Source of the DNA: Anodontia alba
Lineage: Eukaryota > Mollusca > Bivalvia > Lucinida > Lucinidae
Direction: 5' to 3'
Length of the DNA: 64,000 nucleotides
Assembly (NCBI GenBank): GCA_964016985.1
Contig: OZ024831.1
Location: 86,322,095 to 86,386,094 of the forward strand
The notes under the pieces were generated by a model, which did no database searches, was not told where the DNA came from, and worked only from the letters and a program-made list of their open reading frames with translations. Of this stretch, positions 11,206-25,180 are shown piece by piece (the first letter of the stretch is position 1; every line of letters starts with the position of its first letter). The position numbers were made by a program, and so were the translations under genes.

Positions 11206-11816
11206 GTTGCAAAAACAAATAAACAATAGACATTGATAAACTGGTTAATAATGGTAAAATGTTGCAAATCCACCTATTCACGTAGACCATTACATACTCC
11301 TCTATTCATTATATTTCATGGGAAAACATGGGATGCACATCACATAGACTTACGCAATTCAGACAAAATGTTCGTTTTTGTTGGGGTGAATCTTAACACA
11401 CCTTTATTCCTCTTCCTTCTTCCTGTTCTAGTAAAAGATAATCTTACAATTGACCGTTGCAAGGTAATTATCTTCTGTTGTTCTTCTGTGTTTATTTTAT
11501 CAGCAACTGGCCATGTATGTGTGCGTTTTGTGCTTATTTGTCCCATTCATTACTTCTACTTTCGCTGCCTTTTGTAGGTATTATCACCTCTATGATTTGC
11601 ACATATAAATACTGACAAAAAATAATTGACCAGAAGGCATCAGAAAGACTTTCGTTTTATCAATGTATATGGAGGGAGGTTTTTGCTAACAATCATGTCT
11701 AAATACAATCTTGATAACAAGACGTTCCAGGTTGCTGCAGTCATTGGCAGATGAGCCAGATAATTTGATTTCAGGATACAGGCTACATAATTGAGAGAAT
11801 AAAACAATTGAATATT
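11206..11816. other. No feature recognised
   Basis: Overlapping frames on both strands (11233-11577) without recognisable protein features. Confidence 0.55.
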
Positions 11817-12230
11817 GATTATTGCATAAAAAGTAGTGTCGCCCGTTATTAACAGCCATGCAGTAACCGGCGAAAAAGCCATAAAGCAATTCATGCGCTG
11901 TTAATGCACGGCTACGGAACTTTCAATATGTTCGTACCGGGGCCATATATTTGCTGCCGTTACGAGATGTGTACTGCCCGGCCCTAGAACGAGCATAGTC
12001 CGTGGAAATTGCGTTCGCGAGACATCGGTGAACAGGCCAAACAAAATAGTGCAAGAAATAACGCGAAATGTTTTCAGTTTTTATGCAATAATAGCGATCG
12101 AACGATCGAACATGTTTTTTTTTTGTCAATGCATTAACATTCGCCAGGTCCTCCGGCTTCGGTTTTCAACACCTCCCTCGGGACCTGGCGAATGTTAATG
12201 CATGAAAAACCATGTTTGATCCCTATTATA
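11817..12230 (+). mobile_element. Family D element copy 1
   Basis: Begins ATTGCATAAAAAGTAGTGTC and ends with a long hairpin: AACATTCGCCAGGTCC (12138-12153) pairs with GGACCTGGCGAATGTT (12181-12196). The inner left arm (TGTTGAAAACC) is missing here but present in the other copies. A minus-strand frame (11923-12129) similar to those in the other two copies is open. Confidence 0.85.
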
Positions 12231-12332
12231 GTTCTGTAATTAGTTCAGTCGATGTCACAACTGTTCGGCAAATGGATGCGCATGTACACTTATCTATATT
12301 TTATATGATAACATTTCATTTTCATAAAAAAC

Positions 12333-13480
<1,148 letters not shown>

Positions 13481-13581
13481 ACACAATAACAACATGCAAC
13501 AATGCATTAACGTCGTTTTACATCGTCATGGCGAGGCAGCGACGTCGCCAAGACGTTATAGCTATTTTTTGTGTTTACTTG
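13481..13581. repeat. Weak inverted repeat, possibly a worn family E relative
   Basis: CCCAGCAAACACAATAACAA at left and ATTTTTTGTGTTTACTTG at right, with TAACGTCG / CGACGTCG and GACGTTA inside. Pairing is imperfect. Confidence 0.35.
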
Positions 13582-13654
13582 AATAATTTGGTTTGTTTTT
13601 TGTAGCTTGAAATCAATACGGATTTCGCTGTTGTACGTTTTATCATAGCTTTAA

Positions 13655-13761
13655 CCCAGCTAGCATTCTTTATAAATCTATAGCAGACCGTTATAGGCCC
13701 GTCAGCTGACCTGACGGACCGATAACGGCCCGCTATAGATTTATGTAAAATGCTTACTGGG
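13655..13761. mobile_element. Family F palindromic element copy 1
   Basis: About 107 bp, nearly all palindrome: CCCAGCTAGCATTCT / AATGCTTACTGGG at the ends, then ATAAATCTATAGCAGACCG / GGCCCGCTATAGATTTAT. Apex near 13700-13714. Confidence 0.8.
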
Positions 13762-14830
13762 AACACGCCTATGTGAAATAGTTATTGAGCTGTTAGTATG
13801 GAATCCAATATACAAATTTTACTAAACGTACAAACAGAAAGATATAAAATTTATTTTGATATAGGAAGTCAGTTTAGACATGCTTTTATATAAAACAGCT
13901 GTATAGCAGATGTGTTCAAATTGCATTTCGTGAAAACTGGCATGTTTCTACGGAGGCCCAGTTGATACATAAACAAATTCCAAGTATACAAAATCTTGCT
14001 TGTTCATTTAAACGCGTCATAGAAAAGAAAGAAAAGAATGTTAAAAAAAGAAAGCATAATGTTTATTTTCTCATATATATGCATTTATGAAGCCAAAATT
14101 GACACTAAGGTTGTTTTCTGCAAGCAAGGGAGCGTATCCTGGCTTAGTGCCTGAAACCAATTTTAAAACTTCGCATGTAAACTGTATTTCAAATATACAT
14201 TCTACCTTTCGATGTCATGTATAAGAAGGCTCACAGAAATAGACTGACACCAAATCCTGTCCGATTTCTGATCCAATATGGCCGTCATGATAAACTTGAA
14301 AGAGAATGCTTGTTATGGAAGATTTACAATATCGTTTTGAATGACATATTTTGAATTTTACTAGACACCTTTCGGGCGTTCATGCTTATGATTTTACTAT
14401 TAGATTAATTCATGTACAATACAATTTTATATTTATGTAATTCTTTAAAATGCATGCTGAGGAAGTTCTCTGCAAATTTTGTCATGTCCACAATTTTAAA
14501 ATATTTGTTGACGGACCACGCTCGGTAAGAATGTATGAAAACAAAACACAAGTCAAGAAATTTCCGCAGACAAAAATGTAAAATGTACATCAAAATCCAA
14601 TAAAATACAAGCCGACAAGAATTTTAAAATTCAGTGTTCAGTTGTATTTAGACATCAACTGTACAGATTGATTTATCGCGAGTCGGATAAATTTACCTGT
14701 TAATATATACATGTTTGCTATATACGTAACATAAGTTACAGTTGCTTGGAAAATATCGAAAACGATACCATGCAAAATGCAATTATTTTCGCCCTAATGC
14801 AATTATTACCGGATTGCCATACAGTGGTTT
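13762..14830. other. No feature recognised
   Basis: AT-rich; no long frame and no member of the listed repeat families. Confidence 0.55.
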
Positions 14831-15106
14831 CATTACGAAAACACGCCTATTCAAATTTATTGAAAATTTCACCACTAAAAACTGAAAGTTTTCAGATAAA
14901 AATTCTGACATTTTTCATATTTCAGCTCAAAACATGGAATGTGGGCACTCGTTAGAACCGCCTCGACGAGGCGGTTCTAACGAATACACACAATCTGTTT
15001 ATGAGCAGAAATAAGAAAAATAATGTATACCCCTGTAAACCCCAGTTTTACTATATAAAAGTGGGGTTTAAGGGGGTCATAATTATATAGGCGTGTTTTC
15101 GTGATG
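14831..15106 (+). mobile_element. Family A hairpin MITE copy 5
   Basis: CATTACGAAAACACGCCTAT to TGTTTTCGTGATG, with an intact hairpin around 14948-14986 (apex CGACG). Confidence 0.9.
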
Positions 15107-15126
15107 TTATATCAACCAATATCCAG

Positions 15127-15129
<3 letters not shown>

Positions 15130-15210
<81 letters not shown>
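15130..15210. repeat. (TA)n microsatellite
   Basis: About 80 bp of uninterrupted TA, 24 bp after the end of family A copy 5. Confidence 0.95.
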
Positions 15211-15213
<3 letters not shown>

Positions 15214-15305
15214 AGCTGTATATCTTTCCGATTGTAGGGGGGTGTGTTGTTTTGCAATATATGAGAAATGGGAACCCTGACTATGTGGCTTTGCATTTCC
15301 TACCA

Positions 15306-15495
15306 GATTGCATATGGCCCCAGCGAAGACTCCGTGCAGTCTGATCGGTCTGAATCTTTGCAGGGCGCTCTGCGATTAGCCAAGGGTCCAAAACGTCTTC
15401 AGTGGGACAGCAAAGACTAATCTGCCTGGGTGGATGCGCAGGCTGATCTGAGTCTTCGTTAGAAGCAAATGCAATCTTATAGAAAACGCTGTTCC
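15306..15495. repeat. Family K compound palindrome
   Basis: CAGCGAAGACTCCGTGCAGT, TGCGATTAGCCAAGGGTCC and GGATGCGCAGGCTGATCTGA in the same order as 37.8, 41.3, 53.4 and 60.2 kb. Confidence 0.55.
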
Positions 15496-15636
15496 TAGGT
15501 TTGTATGCTTTTCTAATCAAAGGTTTTTCCTCTTTATAAAAATGGACGAAGTGAAGACTATATGGTTATTAAAACCACTGAATTGGTTTGTGGAACGCAT
15601 AACATTGATAGAAAAAAAATAAAACACAAACATAAA

Positions 15637-15746
15637 CTACCCAACAGGCACACAACATTGAAACAACGTCGATTTAACGTTGGTCCAAAGTCAAGACGCT
15701 AAATCAACGTTTAATCGACGTTGTTTAATGTGAGTCCGCTGGGTAG
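15637..15746. mobile_element. Family E palindromic element copy 1
   Basis: CTACCCAACAGGCACACAAC at left and its worn complement ending CCGCTGGGTAG at right. Internal AACGTCGATTTAACGTTG / AACGTTTAATCGACGTT repeats form the arms. Confidence 0.8.
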
Positions 15747-15821
15747 TTACAAAAACGCCAACTATGATCGAAATATTGCTTGAAATGGTAGATCCCCATA
15801 TACCCATTTTTTCACCCTGTT

Positions 15822-15985
15822 GACCGGGACACAGCATGCCATTCAATATCGCATATGCACCCAGCTAAGACATAGACCAGCCTGCGCACAGGGATCTTTG
15901 CTGTCAACAGGCTGCCCTGCTAACTCTGATCAGACTGAATCTCTGACGGAAGCAGATGATATATTGCTGGAAATGCTTTGCCCCG
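15822..15985. repeat. Family K compound palindrome
   Basis: GACCAGCCTGCGCACAGGGA, CTGATCAGACTGAATCTCTG and TTGCCCCGGCTCATA, the last also ending the 53.4-kb copy. Confidence 0.5.
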
Positions 15986-16001
15986 GCTCATATAAGAATA
16001 T

Positions 16002-16073
16002 CAAACACACAAACGCTCGCACGCACGCACACACACACGCGCGCGCACACACAAACACACACACACACACACA
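16002..16073. repeat. (CA/CG)n microsatellite
   Basis: CACACA with CGCACG and CGCGCG interruptions; alternating purine-pyrimidine, so capable of Z-DNA. Confidence 0.9.
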
Positions 16074-16445
16074 TGTTTCAGTGCTATGCTAGAATGATTC
16101 CCGTCGTTATATTATTTAGTGTAAATGAAATTTTCGACAAACGTAATCAGGATTTTCCATCATAACGCAGAAACAGAAATAAAGGTACTATAAGATACAG
16201 GGCTTTCACAAATGTTAAAAAACTACTGAATCAATAGCAAAAAGTGCAGATTCTGATCAAATGCAGCATTCGGCGGCATCTTATCTAGGTCTACATGTAC
16301 ACTCTACGGTGAGGCTTGTCTATCCGAGTACTTAGTTACATGTTAAAAAAGCACGATGCGGATTTCTGTAGGCAAAGAGCCAATACACCGATCAGGCAGC
16401 CCGTATGCGTAACTGTTCGTTGTTCATTTATGCAATCCGGTCATA

Positions 16446-16802
16446 CACGGTCGAACCTCAATGGCTCGAACATCTTTGGGACCATGGAAATTCATTCGAG
16501 ACATGGGTAGTTCGAGCCACTGAGGGTTAATCATGGCACCAGTTCAGAAAGCAAATAGCGATAATTTAGGGAAATCGTTTCGATTTTCTACACAATGATT
16601 GTATGTTGAGTGTACTCATTAGAATCGCCTTGATGAGGCGATTCTAATGAGTACACACAACATACAATTCCGTGATAAAATAAGAAAAAAATCCCTAAAT
16701 ATTTGTTTTCTTGAGCTATTGGAAGAATTTTGTAGGGACTGAAAAAAGAGTTCGAATCATCTACGGTAAAGGAGCCATCCGTGTTCGAGCCATTGAGGTT
16801 AT
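16446..16802 (-). mobile_element. Family C hairpin MITE copy 2
   Basis: Begins GGTCGAACCTCAATGGCTCG after TA and ends GTTCGAGCCATTGAGGTTAT. Hairpin 16614-16652. Confidence 0.87.
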
Positions 16803-17187
16803 ATGAATATGTATATGAATCGTACGTATGTCGGGAATCTTTTTATTTTATTTGGTCTCGTTATAGGTAATACTATAACTTGTCATTCATATGCATGATA
16901 TAGCAACATTTGTTTTGCAATGGTTTTTACTGTAAAATCTTTCAGCGTTTAATTAAGCATTTTCACATCCGCAGTTTCGCTTAATTTAGCACCAGTAATA
17001 AACAACAGTAAAAAAAAAGACCCAGGTAATTTACTGGGTTATATACGATGTACCGCAGAGTTGATTGAATGAACGTTATATATTTTCAACCAGTGTTAAC
17101 GAATACAGAAATTCTCGACTTCGACACTCAGGAAATCATCGCAGTCGGAAAGGAAGTGGTCAGAGATTTAATGTAACGCTTAGCATC

Positions 17188-17364
17188 CTGGGTAAAATTT
17201 TCAGCAAACGACATATTGAAATATATTTTTCTTATTTTTATCCATAAAAAAGAATTTGACATTTCACGCAAATTTTTCTCCAATGGAGACGCTTTACATG
17301 AAATGTCAAATTCTGGGAAAAATAAGAAAATGTCACGAATTTGTCGACTGCTGAATTTACCCAG
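17188..17364. mobile_element. Family R inverted-repeat element (one copy)
   Basis: CTGGGTAAAATTTTCAGCAA at left, GCTGAATTTACCCAG at right. Inner arms TTCTTATTTTTATCC / GGAAAAATAAGAA and GAATTTGACATTTCA / TGAAATGTCAAATTC. Probably a MITE; no second copy in the window. Confidence 0.7.
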
Positions 17365-17663
17365 AGAGATGCGGGGTTAAAACAGTGACTGAATTTTACG
17401 GTTCCTTTAAAAAGGTGTTAGGTAATATGGGTTTCAGCAAAAATATTTCTTATAAAAAAAGTTGCATGCGATTCCGGCGAATTGTGAAATGCTATCAGAT
17501 TCTGATTAACCAACTACGTTAACAAGTCTGTGCAATGAAAACCACCGCCCTTGTTCCCCTATTGTACATAGCAGGAAGAGGGCATACAGAAGCATACATA
17601 ATAGGCGAATTTTTAGAAATATTCAATCTAAAAACATGATTTCAGTTCATATTCTTACATTGA

Positions 17664-18236
<573 letters not shown>

Positions 18237-18874
18237 GTCTATTACCATTTGTATGTACCCAGCTACATGCATCCGCGTGTGCGACCTTTTCATAGTAATG
18301 TCAAGGAATGTGTGACCTTCGTTGTGCTACAGACACGTTCATATACATATATATTTTCCCTGCATAATACAAATAAAACAGATGCCAGTGGACCTGCTTT
18401 TTTCAACATGCTTTAGTTTTAAACTTCAAACAAAATTAACATAAATCATTTCCTCGCCCATGCTGCGAATAAACAAAAGTTTATTGCGCAACAATTAAAC
18501 AACCACTAACTACTGGTTATTTATTGCCACCCTAAAAAGAAAAGAAAATGATTCTTTTGCCAGCAAGACAATAAAACGAATTCTCCCATAATGACATATA
18601 CGCCTCCCTAATAAAAACTGACATTATTTTGACATACTTAAGTCGTAGAAACACCTAACTTATTAACTATTAGACAAATATCTTATAACTTTGGACCATA
18701 ATGAAAGCTTTTAATAACAATCATTCCCGGCCAATTACAGCACAAGCTAGCAGACTAAAAAACATTAACTGGCCTCAGACAAGCAAAAACGTACCTTTGA
18801 TCTCACGAGAACCGGGAAGAATATTTTTGAGACGCGTTAAGTGAAAACGTGTCGTCGGGGCATATGAGAAATCA
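18237..18874. other. No feature recognised
   Basis: AT-rich; no family member seen. Confidence 0.55.
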
Positions 18875-19116
18875 GGCCCCGAGGTTATAAAACTTTTTTT
18901 CATGCTCAACTCAGCTGAGCATGAAATTTGCCCTGTAACAAATCTCAGATTACTAACAACTGCAAATTCTGTCTTGCTAAATATAGCTGAGCATGAAATT
19001 GTCTCTGCTAATAAATATGAAAATGCCAACTATTGTTGGCATTTTCATATTTATTAGTAGAGAAAATTTCATGCTCAGCTGAGTTGAGCATGAAAAACGT
19101 TTTATACCCTTGGGCC
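18875..19116. mobile_element. Family H inverted-repeat MITE copy 1
   Basis: GGCCCCGAGGTTATAAAAC at left, GTTTTATACCCTTGGGCC at right. TTTCATGCTCAACTCAGCTG and its complement sit inside the ends. The central hairpin AATATGAAAATGCCAACTA / TTGGCATTTTCATATT is at 19014-19053. Confidence 0.88.
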
Positions 19117-19144
19117 AACATGTGTATCAATTTAATCTCATTAA

Positions 19145-19235
19145 ATGATTCTGTGAGCGGAAAGCGAAGGCCTAGATCAGACTGCAAATGCTTTGGCCAA
19201 ATTAGTACGGATCTGATCAATCATCAATTCTGGTC
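19145..19235. repeat. Family K palindrome, worn
   Basis: GCGAAGGCCTAGATCAGACT and AGTACGGATCTGATCAATC. Confidence 0.45.
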
Positions 19236-19980
19236 CTTTGGCCTATGATAAAATTGATGTATTCAATCCAGAAAACAGAGTAGAGTCGCGCTCAAAACGT
19301 CACTACGAAACATAAGGAACATAGCATTGTTTCTGCGGCATCAAATTTTGGCGGTTTGACGGGAGGGAAATGCTTCCGTAATTTAATTTTAGGGCATTCA
19401 TTCTTTCAGATAAGCCACACTTTATACATTTATTGAAAATCGGATATTGGCGGAATTTTATTTTTGTGGTTTTTGCCTAGAATGTCAATAGCGCCAAAAC
19501 AAAGTGTCCGCCAAATATATCTGAATATCTATTCGATCTTTTTTTTGTTTTTTATTTCCAAAAAATCCTCGTTTCAGTGCAATTTCTTGCGCATTTGCAT
19601 AGCCCGTTAGCCCGAACCTTTGCATGAAATATACTGACCCGATACTGAGTTGCAGTACAATATAACCATATGTCCAAATTCTCTTAACCCGATTCCCGGT
19701 CCATTTATACTGAAACGTCTAACCCTATCACGCAAGAGTTTGGGAAGTCAGCGTTTTCATTGTTTGCTTTGATCATATATGTTGTTGTAAATGGGGTCAG
19801 TCAAAAATACCAAACAGAATTTCAAAACAGTGTAGATCCTGATGGAATGACTCGTTACGAGCTGTCTCATCTGTATGTACACTGTTTTCAAAAATCTCTG
19901 TTTTGGTTTACAGGGCTTAAAGGGTTACACTAATCCGTGTTAGCATAAAAAATAAATGACTTTTTCCAAAAGAAAGGCCC
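19236..19980. other. No feature recognised
   Basis: Ordinary sequence between a worn family K piece and family A copy 6. Confidence 0.55.
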
Positions 19981-20256
19981 TATCACGAAAACACGCCTGT
20001 ATAATTTTGACCCCGTTAAACCCCACTTTTGTATAGTAAAACTGGTGTTTACAGGGGTATACATTATTTTTCTTACTTATGTTCAAAAACATAGTTTGTG
20101 GGTACTCGTTTGAACCGCCTCGTCGAGGCGGTTCTAACGAGTACCCACAATCCATGTTTTGAGCAGAAATGTGAAAAATATCAGAATTTTTGTCTGAAAA
20201 CTTTCAGGTTTGGTGGTGAAAGTTTCAGTATATTTGAATAGGCGTGTTTTCGTCCT
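19981..20256 (-). mobile_element. Family A hairpin MITE copy 6
   Basis: TATCACGAAAACACGCCTGT at left, GAATAGGCGTGTTTTCGTCC at right; full hairpin 20095-20155. Confidence 0.88.
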
Positions 20257-20879
20257 GTGATTTTTTTCCCAGAAGAAAGGCCCAAGTCTTTCCGGGTCAC
20301 CGGAAGAAAAAGGGCAGATTTGCAATAATCGACGTACGAACAAAGACTTTACACGAAAGCACGCTCTTAATTCTTAATATATATACAGCTATCGGTTCAG
20401 AGTGGGGGTCTTGAACTCAGTAATAAAAAAATCAGAGCTGTAATAAGCTGATATTAAATCACTATTGCTCGATGGCGATCTGAAGCCAGAGGACAAGAAA
20501 TCCTCAAGTAGGACTAAGATGGATCCCACTACAGACATCAATAATCATGCTCCAACCTTCTATTAAAGTCTGAGGAAAGCGCCCTCAAACATGCCTTTTT
20601 GTACACGTACAGTGTACCCACTCCACATCCAAAAATATTTGGTAATGGTACATATACATTTAAAAAAGGTAAACATGTCGTTCAATGTAGGTCGTAGCTG
20701 TAGATAAGAGGCGGTGCCAGGTAAATACTTTTTTTCTAATTTATCACGGAAAACTTATGTTCTGAGTACTCATTAGGGAATAAGTTAAATATTAATGCTT
20801 TATTGTTAAAAAAAACAAAAAAAAAAAAAAAACGCAATTCCTGGAGCTATGGTAGGCGTACTGTTAGACTGACTCCAGT
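20257..20879. other. Mostly featureless; short family N and C echoes
   Basis: GATGGCGATCTGAAGCCAGA (20473) echoes family N near 48950. TTTATCACGGAAAACTTATG with GAGTACTCATTAG (20742-20775) echoes a family C half. A run of A near 20815-20832. Confidence 0.35.
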
Positions 20880-20994
20880 CTCCAGTGACTAAATATTTAT
20901 TCTTATAATCCGGTTAGATAATCCACTATTATTTTGTTTTTATTTTAGTGGATTATCAAACATAATTATAAGAATAAATATTTAGTCACCGGAG
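20880..20994. mobile_element. Isolated near-perfect inverted repeat
   Basis: CTCCAGTGACTAAATATTTA and ATTCTTATAAT(C)..TAATCCACTA pair with the complement at 20945-20994, around a T-rich loop at 20932-20946. Length 115 bp. Likely a small MITE or a fold-back; no other copy was noticed. Confidence 0.7.
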
Positions 20995-21981
20995 GCGGGA
21001 ACCTGTCTAGCCCACAATCTGAACTGGGCATACACGCAATTCGCACATGCCAGAATGCAGGATGACGAATGACGTACATTTTGATCGTGTAATAGGCAAA
21101 GGGGTTTTATAGTTTGTACTGAAAGAGAAGATCTAGACGAGACTACATAATCTGATTAGAGCATTCATTTAGGTTTTTACTACTGTAAAAATATACCAAC
21201 GAAGAGTGAAGTGCCTGGTCAATCTGTGCGGGTGAGCAGGCTGACCTGGATCATTGCGGTTCGCATTGATGGGACCTTTTCTTTTTACAAGTCTCGTTTA
21301 CGTATGAATGTTTTTATTGCGAAATTAAAACTTTTGTACTTGTTTGTAAAATTTATCATACAAGTCTGTGAGGAAAAACAGATTATCTGATTTTGCCAAA
21401 TACTCGAGGAATATAGTGTCTTTTCACCAAATCTAAATTAACCATTTGGTTTACATATGAAATCTTAATTGTTTAAAAGCCTCGTGCAAAACATAAAAGC
21501 AAATAAAACGTGCCGCACCATGGGAAATCCTATCTGATCGACTGCTTCAGTACAGACGATCCTTGACTATTAAGCATATGAACCTACAAACCTTATGAAT
21601 TACCTCACTGACTTCACGGCGTTCGAAAAATTTGTCCTTTCAAAAGCGATTTTTTTACTTTGAACTTTCCGAAAGATCTGATAATTTTGGATCGCTGATT
21701 CCAGTTAAGGGCTTGAGAGACATATTTCCAGATAGCTTATAATTTGTCAACTTTTAGTGTATTTCCTAGTTAGTCGTTTCACATACATTTGCTGAGAATC
21801 GTTGGTGAGAGCTTTGCCCTAGAAACGAAGACTACTTTCTTCTTTTCACTCTTTATTCACCATTTTAAAGAAAATGATTCGTTTCCACGTTTTATCAACT
21901 TCACTCACAAAATATCACAAAAAGTGTCAGAATGTATTTGTAAAGGAGGCTATATACACTTGTTACATTTCCGCCATTTAA
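20995..21981. other. Mostly featureless; one family K echo
   Basis: GTGAGCAGGCTGACCTGGAT at 21231 resembles half of family K. Confidence 0.4.
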
Positions 21982-22272
21982 CATTATACGAAAACAAGCC
22001 TATTCAAATATACTGAAAATTTTACCACCAAAAATTGAAAATTTTCAAATAAAAATTCTGATATTTTTCATATATAAATTCTGATATTGCTCAAAACATA
22101 AATTGTGGGTACTTGTTAGAACCGCCTCGGCGTGGCGGTTCTAACGAGTACCCACAATCTATGTATTTGAACAGAAATAAGAATAATAATGTATACCCCT
22201 GTAAACCCCAGTTTTACTATATAAAAGTGGGGTTTAAGGGGGTCAACATTATATAGGCATGTTTTCGTGATG
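21982..22272 (+). mobile_element. Family A hairpin MITE copy 7
   Basis: CATTATACGAAAACAAGCCT at left, GTTTTCGTGATG at right, hairpin 22105-22160 with apex GGCGTGG. A partial local duplication (AAATTCTGATATT twice, 22053-22087) lies left of the hairpin. A compound microsatellite begins 20 bp after the right end. Confidence 0.88.
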
Positions 22273-22292
22273 ACAAGGAAAACACATACACA

Positions 22293-22372
22293 CATCTATC
22301 TATCTATCTATCTATCTGCCTGCCTGCCTGCCTGCCTGCCTGCCTATCTATCTATCTATCTATCTATCTATC
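22293..22372. repeat. (ATCT)n(GCCT)n(ATCT)n microsatellite
   Basis: Tetranucleotide array with the middle third changed from TATC to TGCC-type units, and TATC-type units again after. Confidence 0.93.
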
Positions 22373-22929
22373 GTTTCTGCTCATGTGCTTTGTTTTCAAT
22401 AATAATGTAAAAGTTAATTATACAACATAAAAATGGGTCTGACCTATGCAATTCATACAGAAAACTAGGTTTTTGAAAATGTTTTATTAGAAAATATATT
22501 TTGTTTTTCCTCGCTGATTATAAAATATTTGCGTCCGAAACAATATTGTGTAAATTTCAGAAACTGAACAAAATAAAATATTTTGTTGAAAATCTGCATT
22601 AAAACTTACCTACCCTATCGAACGATTGCATAATTTACAAATAGTTTTATTATGGGAAAAATGATTATTTTCGAATTTCTTTGAAACCCCAGAATAGAAT
22701 AAAACTTTTGGTGCATAGGTAGTAACGACAAAGGGTTTGCAATGAATCATGACAAAATTTGCAATTTTTTTTCTTTTGAGTAAAGCGCCACGCAACGAAA
22801 GGACTTTCTGAAATATGTGAAAGGCAGAGATATAATCCCATGTCAAGAAGATGACGCCAACAGGGTTGATATGCACCTAAAATCTATACATGAAGAGGTT
22901 TTTTTTGGGGGGGTGGTGGGTGTGGGGGA
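22373..22929. other. No feature recognised
   Basis: AT-rich; a G-rich GGGGGGGTGGTGGGTGTGGG stretch at 22908-22930 leads toward the SINE. Confidence 0.5.
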
Positions 22930-23146
22930 GGGATTACGGCCCTTTCAAGTATATTTCACTTATATCGAGCCGATCGTTCATCAAAGAGGGCGAAAACCGG
23001 AGAACCCCGGGGAAAAAACCACCTGACCACCCGTAAGCAGAACTTAGCTTTCCCATATGTGACACGAGCGAGGCTCGAACCACAGCATTGAGAAACCTAA
23101 TGGATTAAGAGTCAACACTTCTACCCACAAGGCTACGGGGGCCCGC
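22930..23146 (-). mobile_element. tRNA-Lys-like SINE
   Basis: On the minus strand, 23145 to about 23062 reads like a tRNA: CCCCGTAGCCTTGTGGGTAG (box A area), GACTCTTAATCC (anticodon-like CTT) and TGGTTCGAGCCTCG (box B). It is followed by a non-tRNA body with a GGGGTTCTCCGG stretch. The acceptor stem does not pair well, so this is a SINE rather than a functional tRNA. The 3' limit is uncertain. Confidence 0.65.
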
Positions 23147-23237
23147 ATATGAAGAGTATTAAAAACTAAATATAAAAGACAGAAACATGCTCTGAACATT
23201 ACTAAAAACAGCGTGTAGAACTACTATTAATATTATA

Positions 23238-23594
23238 CAGTATAACCTCAATGGCTCGAACACGGATGACTCGTTTACCCTGGATGATTCGAACTCTTTT
23301 TTCAGTCCCTACAAAATTCTTCCAATAGCTCAAGAAAACAAATATTAATGATTTTTTCTTATTTTATCATGGAATTGTATGTTGTGTGTACTCATTAGAA
23401 TCGCCTCATCGAGGCGATTCTAATGAGTACACTCCACATACAATTATTATATAGAAAATTGAAAAAAAAAACCTAAATTATCGCCATTTGCTTCCTGACT
23501 TGGCATCATAATTAACCCTCAGTGCCTCGAACCACCCATGTCTCGAACAATTTTCTGTGGTCCCAAAGATGTTCGAGCCATCGTAGTTCGACTG
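23238..23594 (+). mobile_element. Family C hairpin MITE copy 4
   Basis: TA/TA flanks, CAGTATAACCTCAATGGCTC to AGTTCGACTG, hairpin 23391-23430. Confidence 0.9.
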
Positions 23595-23936
23595 TACTTC
23601 GAAGATGACAAAATTCAGAACTAAACGTTTACTTTTGCATTTTAGATGGGACGCTAGGCCTGGTCAGTACGACAGTTTGTTTACACTTCAAATAGAAGGC
23701 ATTCACGAAACAAATAGCCGGCCTAATGTTTGCTGAACACAAACCTCCCACACCCAGCCCTTGCATGTCGTTAGTAACCAATATGTCGAACAGCTGCTTA
23801 CCAAAGTGTCACGTACCACTTCGTGTAAGCAGGCATTTTCTCAAGGAACAATGCACTTAGAGCAGAATGTGCGATCCCACATGTGAAAGGAGGCAGATAG
23901 GTGTTTAGTTGATTTCGAATATGTATCTTCTTTACA

Positions 23937-24121
23937 ATCGAGCCTCAAGGGCATACACATCTTTGGGGCCACACAGATTTCTCGACAAGGGAAGTCAAGG
24001 AGTCAATGAGGCCTAACAATAGCGCCAGGTCGGGAGGCAAATGCGGAGTCAGAGTAGTCGTTTTGATCTTCTATGATAATGGTATGCTGAGTCTACTCGG
24101 TGTTCGAGTCAATGGAGTTTT
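23937..24121 (-). mobile_element. Decayed family C remnant
   Basis: AATCGAGCCTCAAGGGC, ACATCTTTGGGGCC, CTCGACAAGGGA and TCGGGAGGCAAATG follow the family C order with many changes; the hairpin and the right half are mostly gone. It lies 340 bp from copy 4. Confidence 0.55.
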
Positions 24122-24954
24122 TTTTTTTCTGTACATATATTCGTAAATTTTGTCTGTGTAACGGTCTTTTCTACATCATTTCTTATTAAGGAGAAATTAC
24201 TGTTTGTCACGACATGTTCATAAGACTAGAATTTACCATCTGCTTTTCTTTAGTGTTAAATATATTGTGCTTGTCCTCAAACGACCCACCCCTTCCTTTA
24301 TAAACATCACTCATTTCTGTGTTTACCGGTGCTTATAACCTGACGAGCTGTAAATCAAACTCAAGTGAATGATACTACTTTAAATTTGGACAGGTACGTT
24401 ACCGAAATATTGTTAATTGTGGGGCCGCCACAAAAGAAAAAGTTGGGTTTTTTTTATCCTATATGCAGTATGTGCAGGTTCAGATCGAAATGCGCATGTC
24501 CGAAATCTGATCGGCGATTAAATATCGCGTACAAAATTACAGCGCGTTTGTGAAATTCTGTTCTTTGCAAAATGAAAAGATCCAAATCATGTCGCATAGA
24601 TGCGTATGTATGTGGGAGTCTGCGCATTTGAAAAAGGCACTATGGTACATTTTAGGGTTGTGGAGGAGTATTTTATAATTTATGAGTTAAAGAAAATTAA
24701 TGTATGCACAATACAGTGGAAGAGCTACATGTAAACGATATTATAACTTGTAGAGTTATTTATGTAACTGATAATATTGTCCTCTCTAAACCTCAATTCA
24801 AATGTCAAATGACGGGCACATTTGCGCCTATTTAAATTTAATTTACGAGGTATTCCGTTTTGTCTTAATGTGCCCGCAGTTCCGTCTGAAAACGCAAAGG
24901 CGGAAAACGTTTAACCAAAATTCGTCTCACATCACATGACCGATAACTAGTTGG
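24122..24954. other. No feature recognised
   Basis: No repeat family or credible frame seen. Confidence 0.55.
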
Positions 24955-25180
24955 TAATTTTGACATCTGGGCCGCACTATGCGAAAATGTGCCTTCGGGC
25001 AAATGCTGACAGCGAAGGCCCTGATCAGCCTGCGCATCCGCGCAGTCTAATCAGGGCCTCCGCTGTCCGTTTACAAAATCATTGGACACTATAAAAGGTA
25101 TCAATAGAGAGCAAATGCCCGGATGAGACTGTGCATGCGCGGGATGAATCTGAATGTGCCCATTTTACGCATACTCGAAG
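24955..25180. repeat. Family K palindromes, two adjoining
   Basis: GCGAAGGCCCTGATCAGCCT-GCGCATCCGCGC-AGTCTAATCAGGGCC is a strong hairpin (25013-25058). CGGATGAGACTGTGCATGCG follows at 25121. Confidence 0.6.

Noticed and set aside
22293..22372. CRISPR-like array
   Set aside because: It is a simple tetranucleotide microsatellite; there are no spacers, and the genome is that of an animal.
23062..23146. Functional tRNA-Lys gene on the minus strand
   Set aside because: The anticodon-like CTT and box B are visible, but the acceptor stem fails to pair and a SINE body follows.
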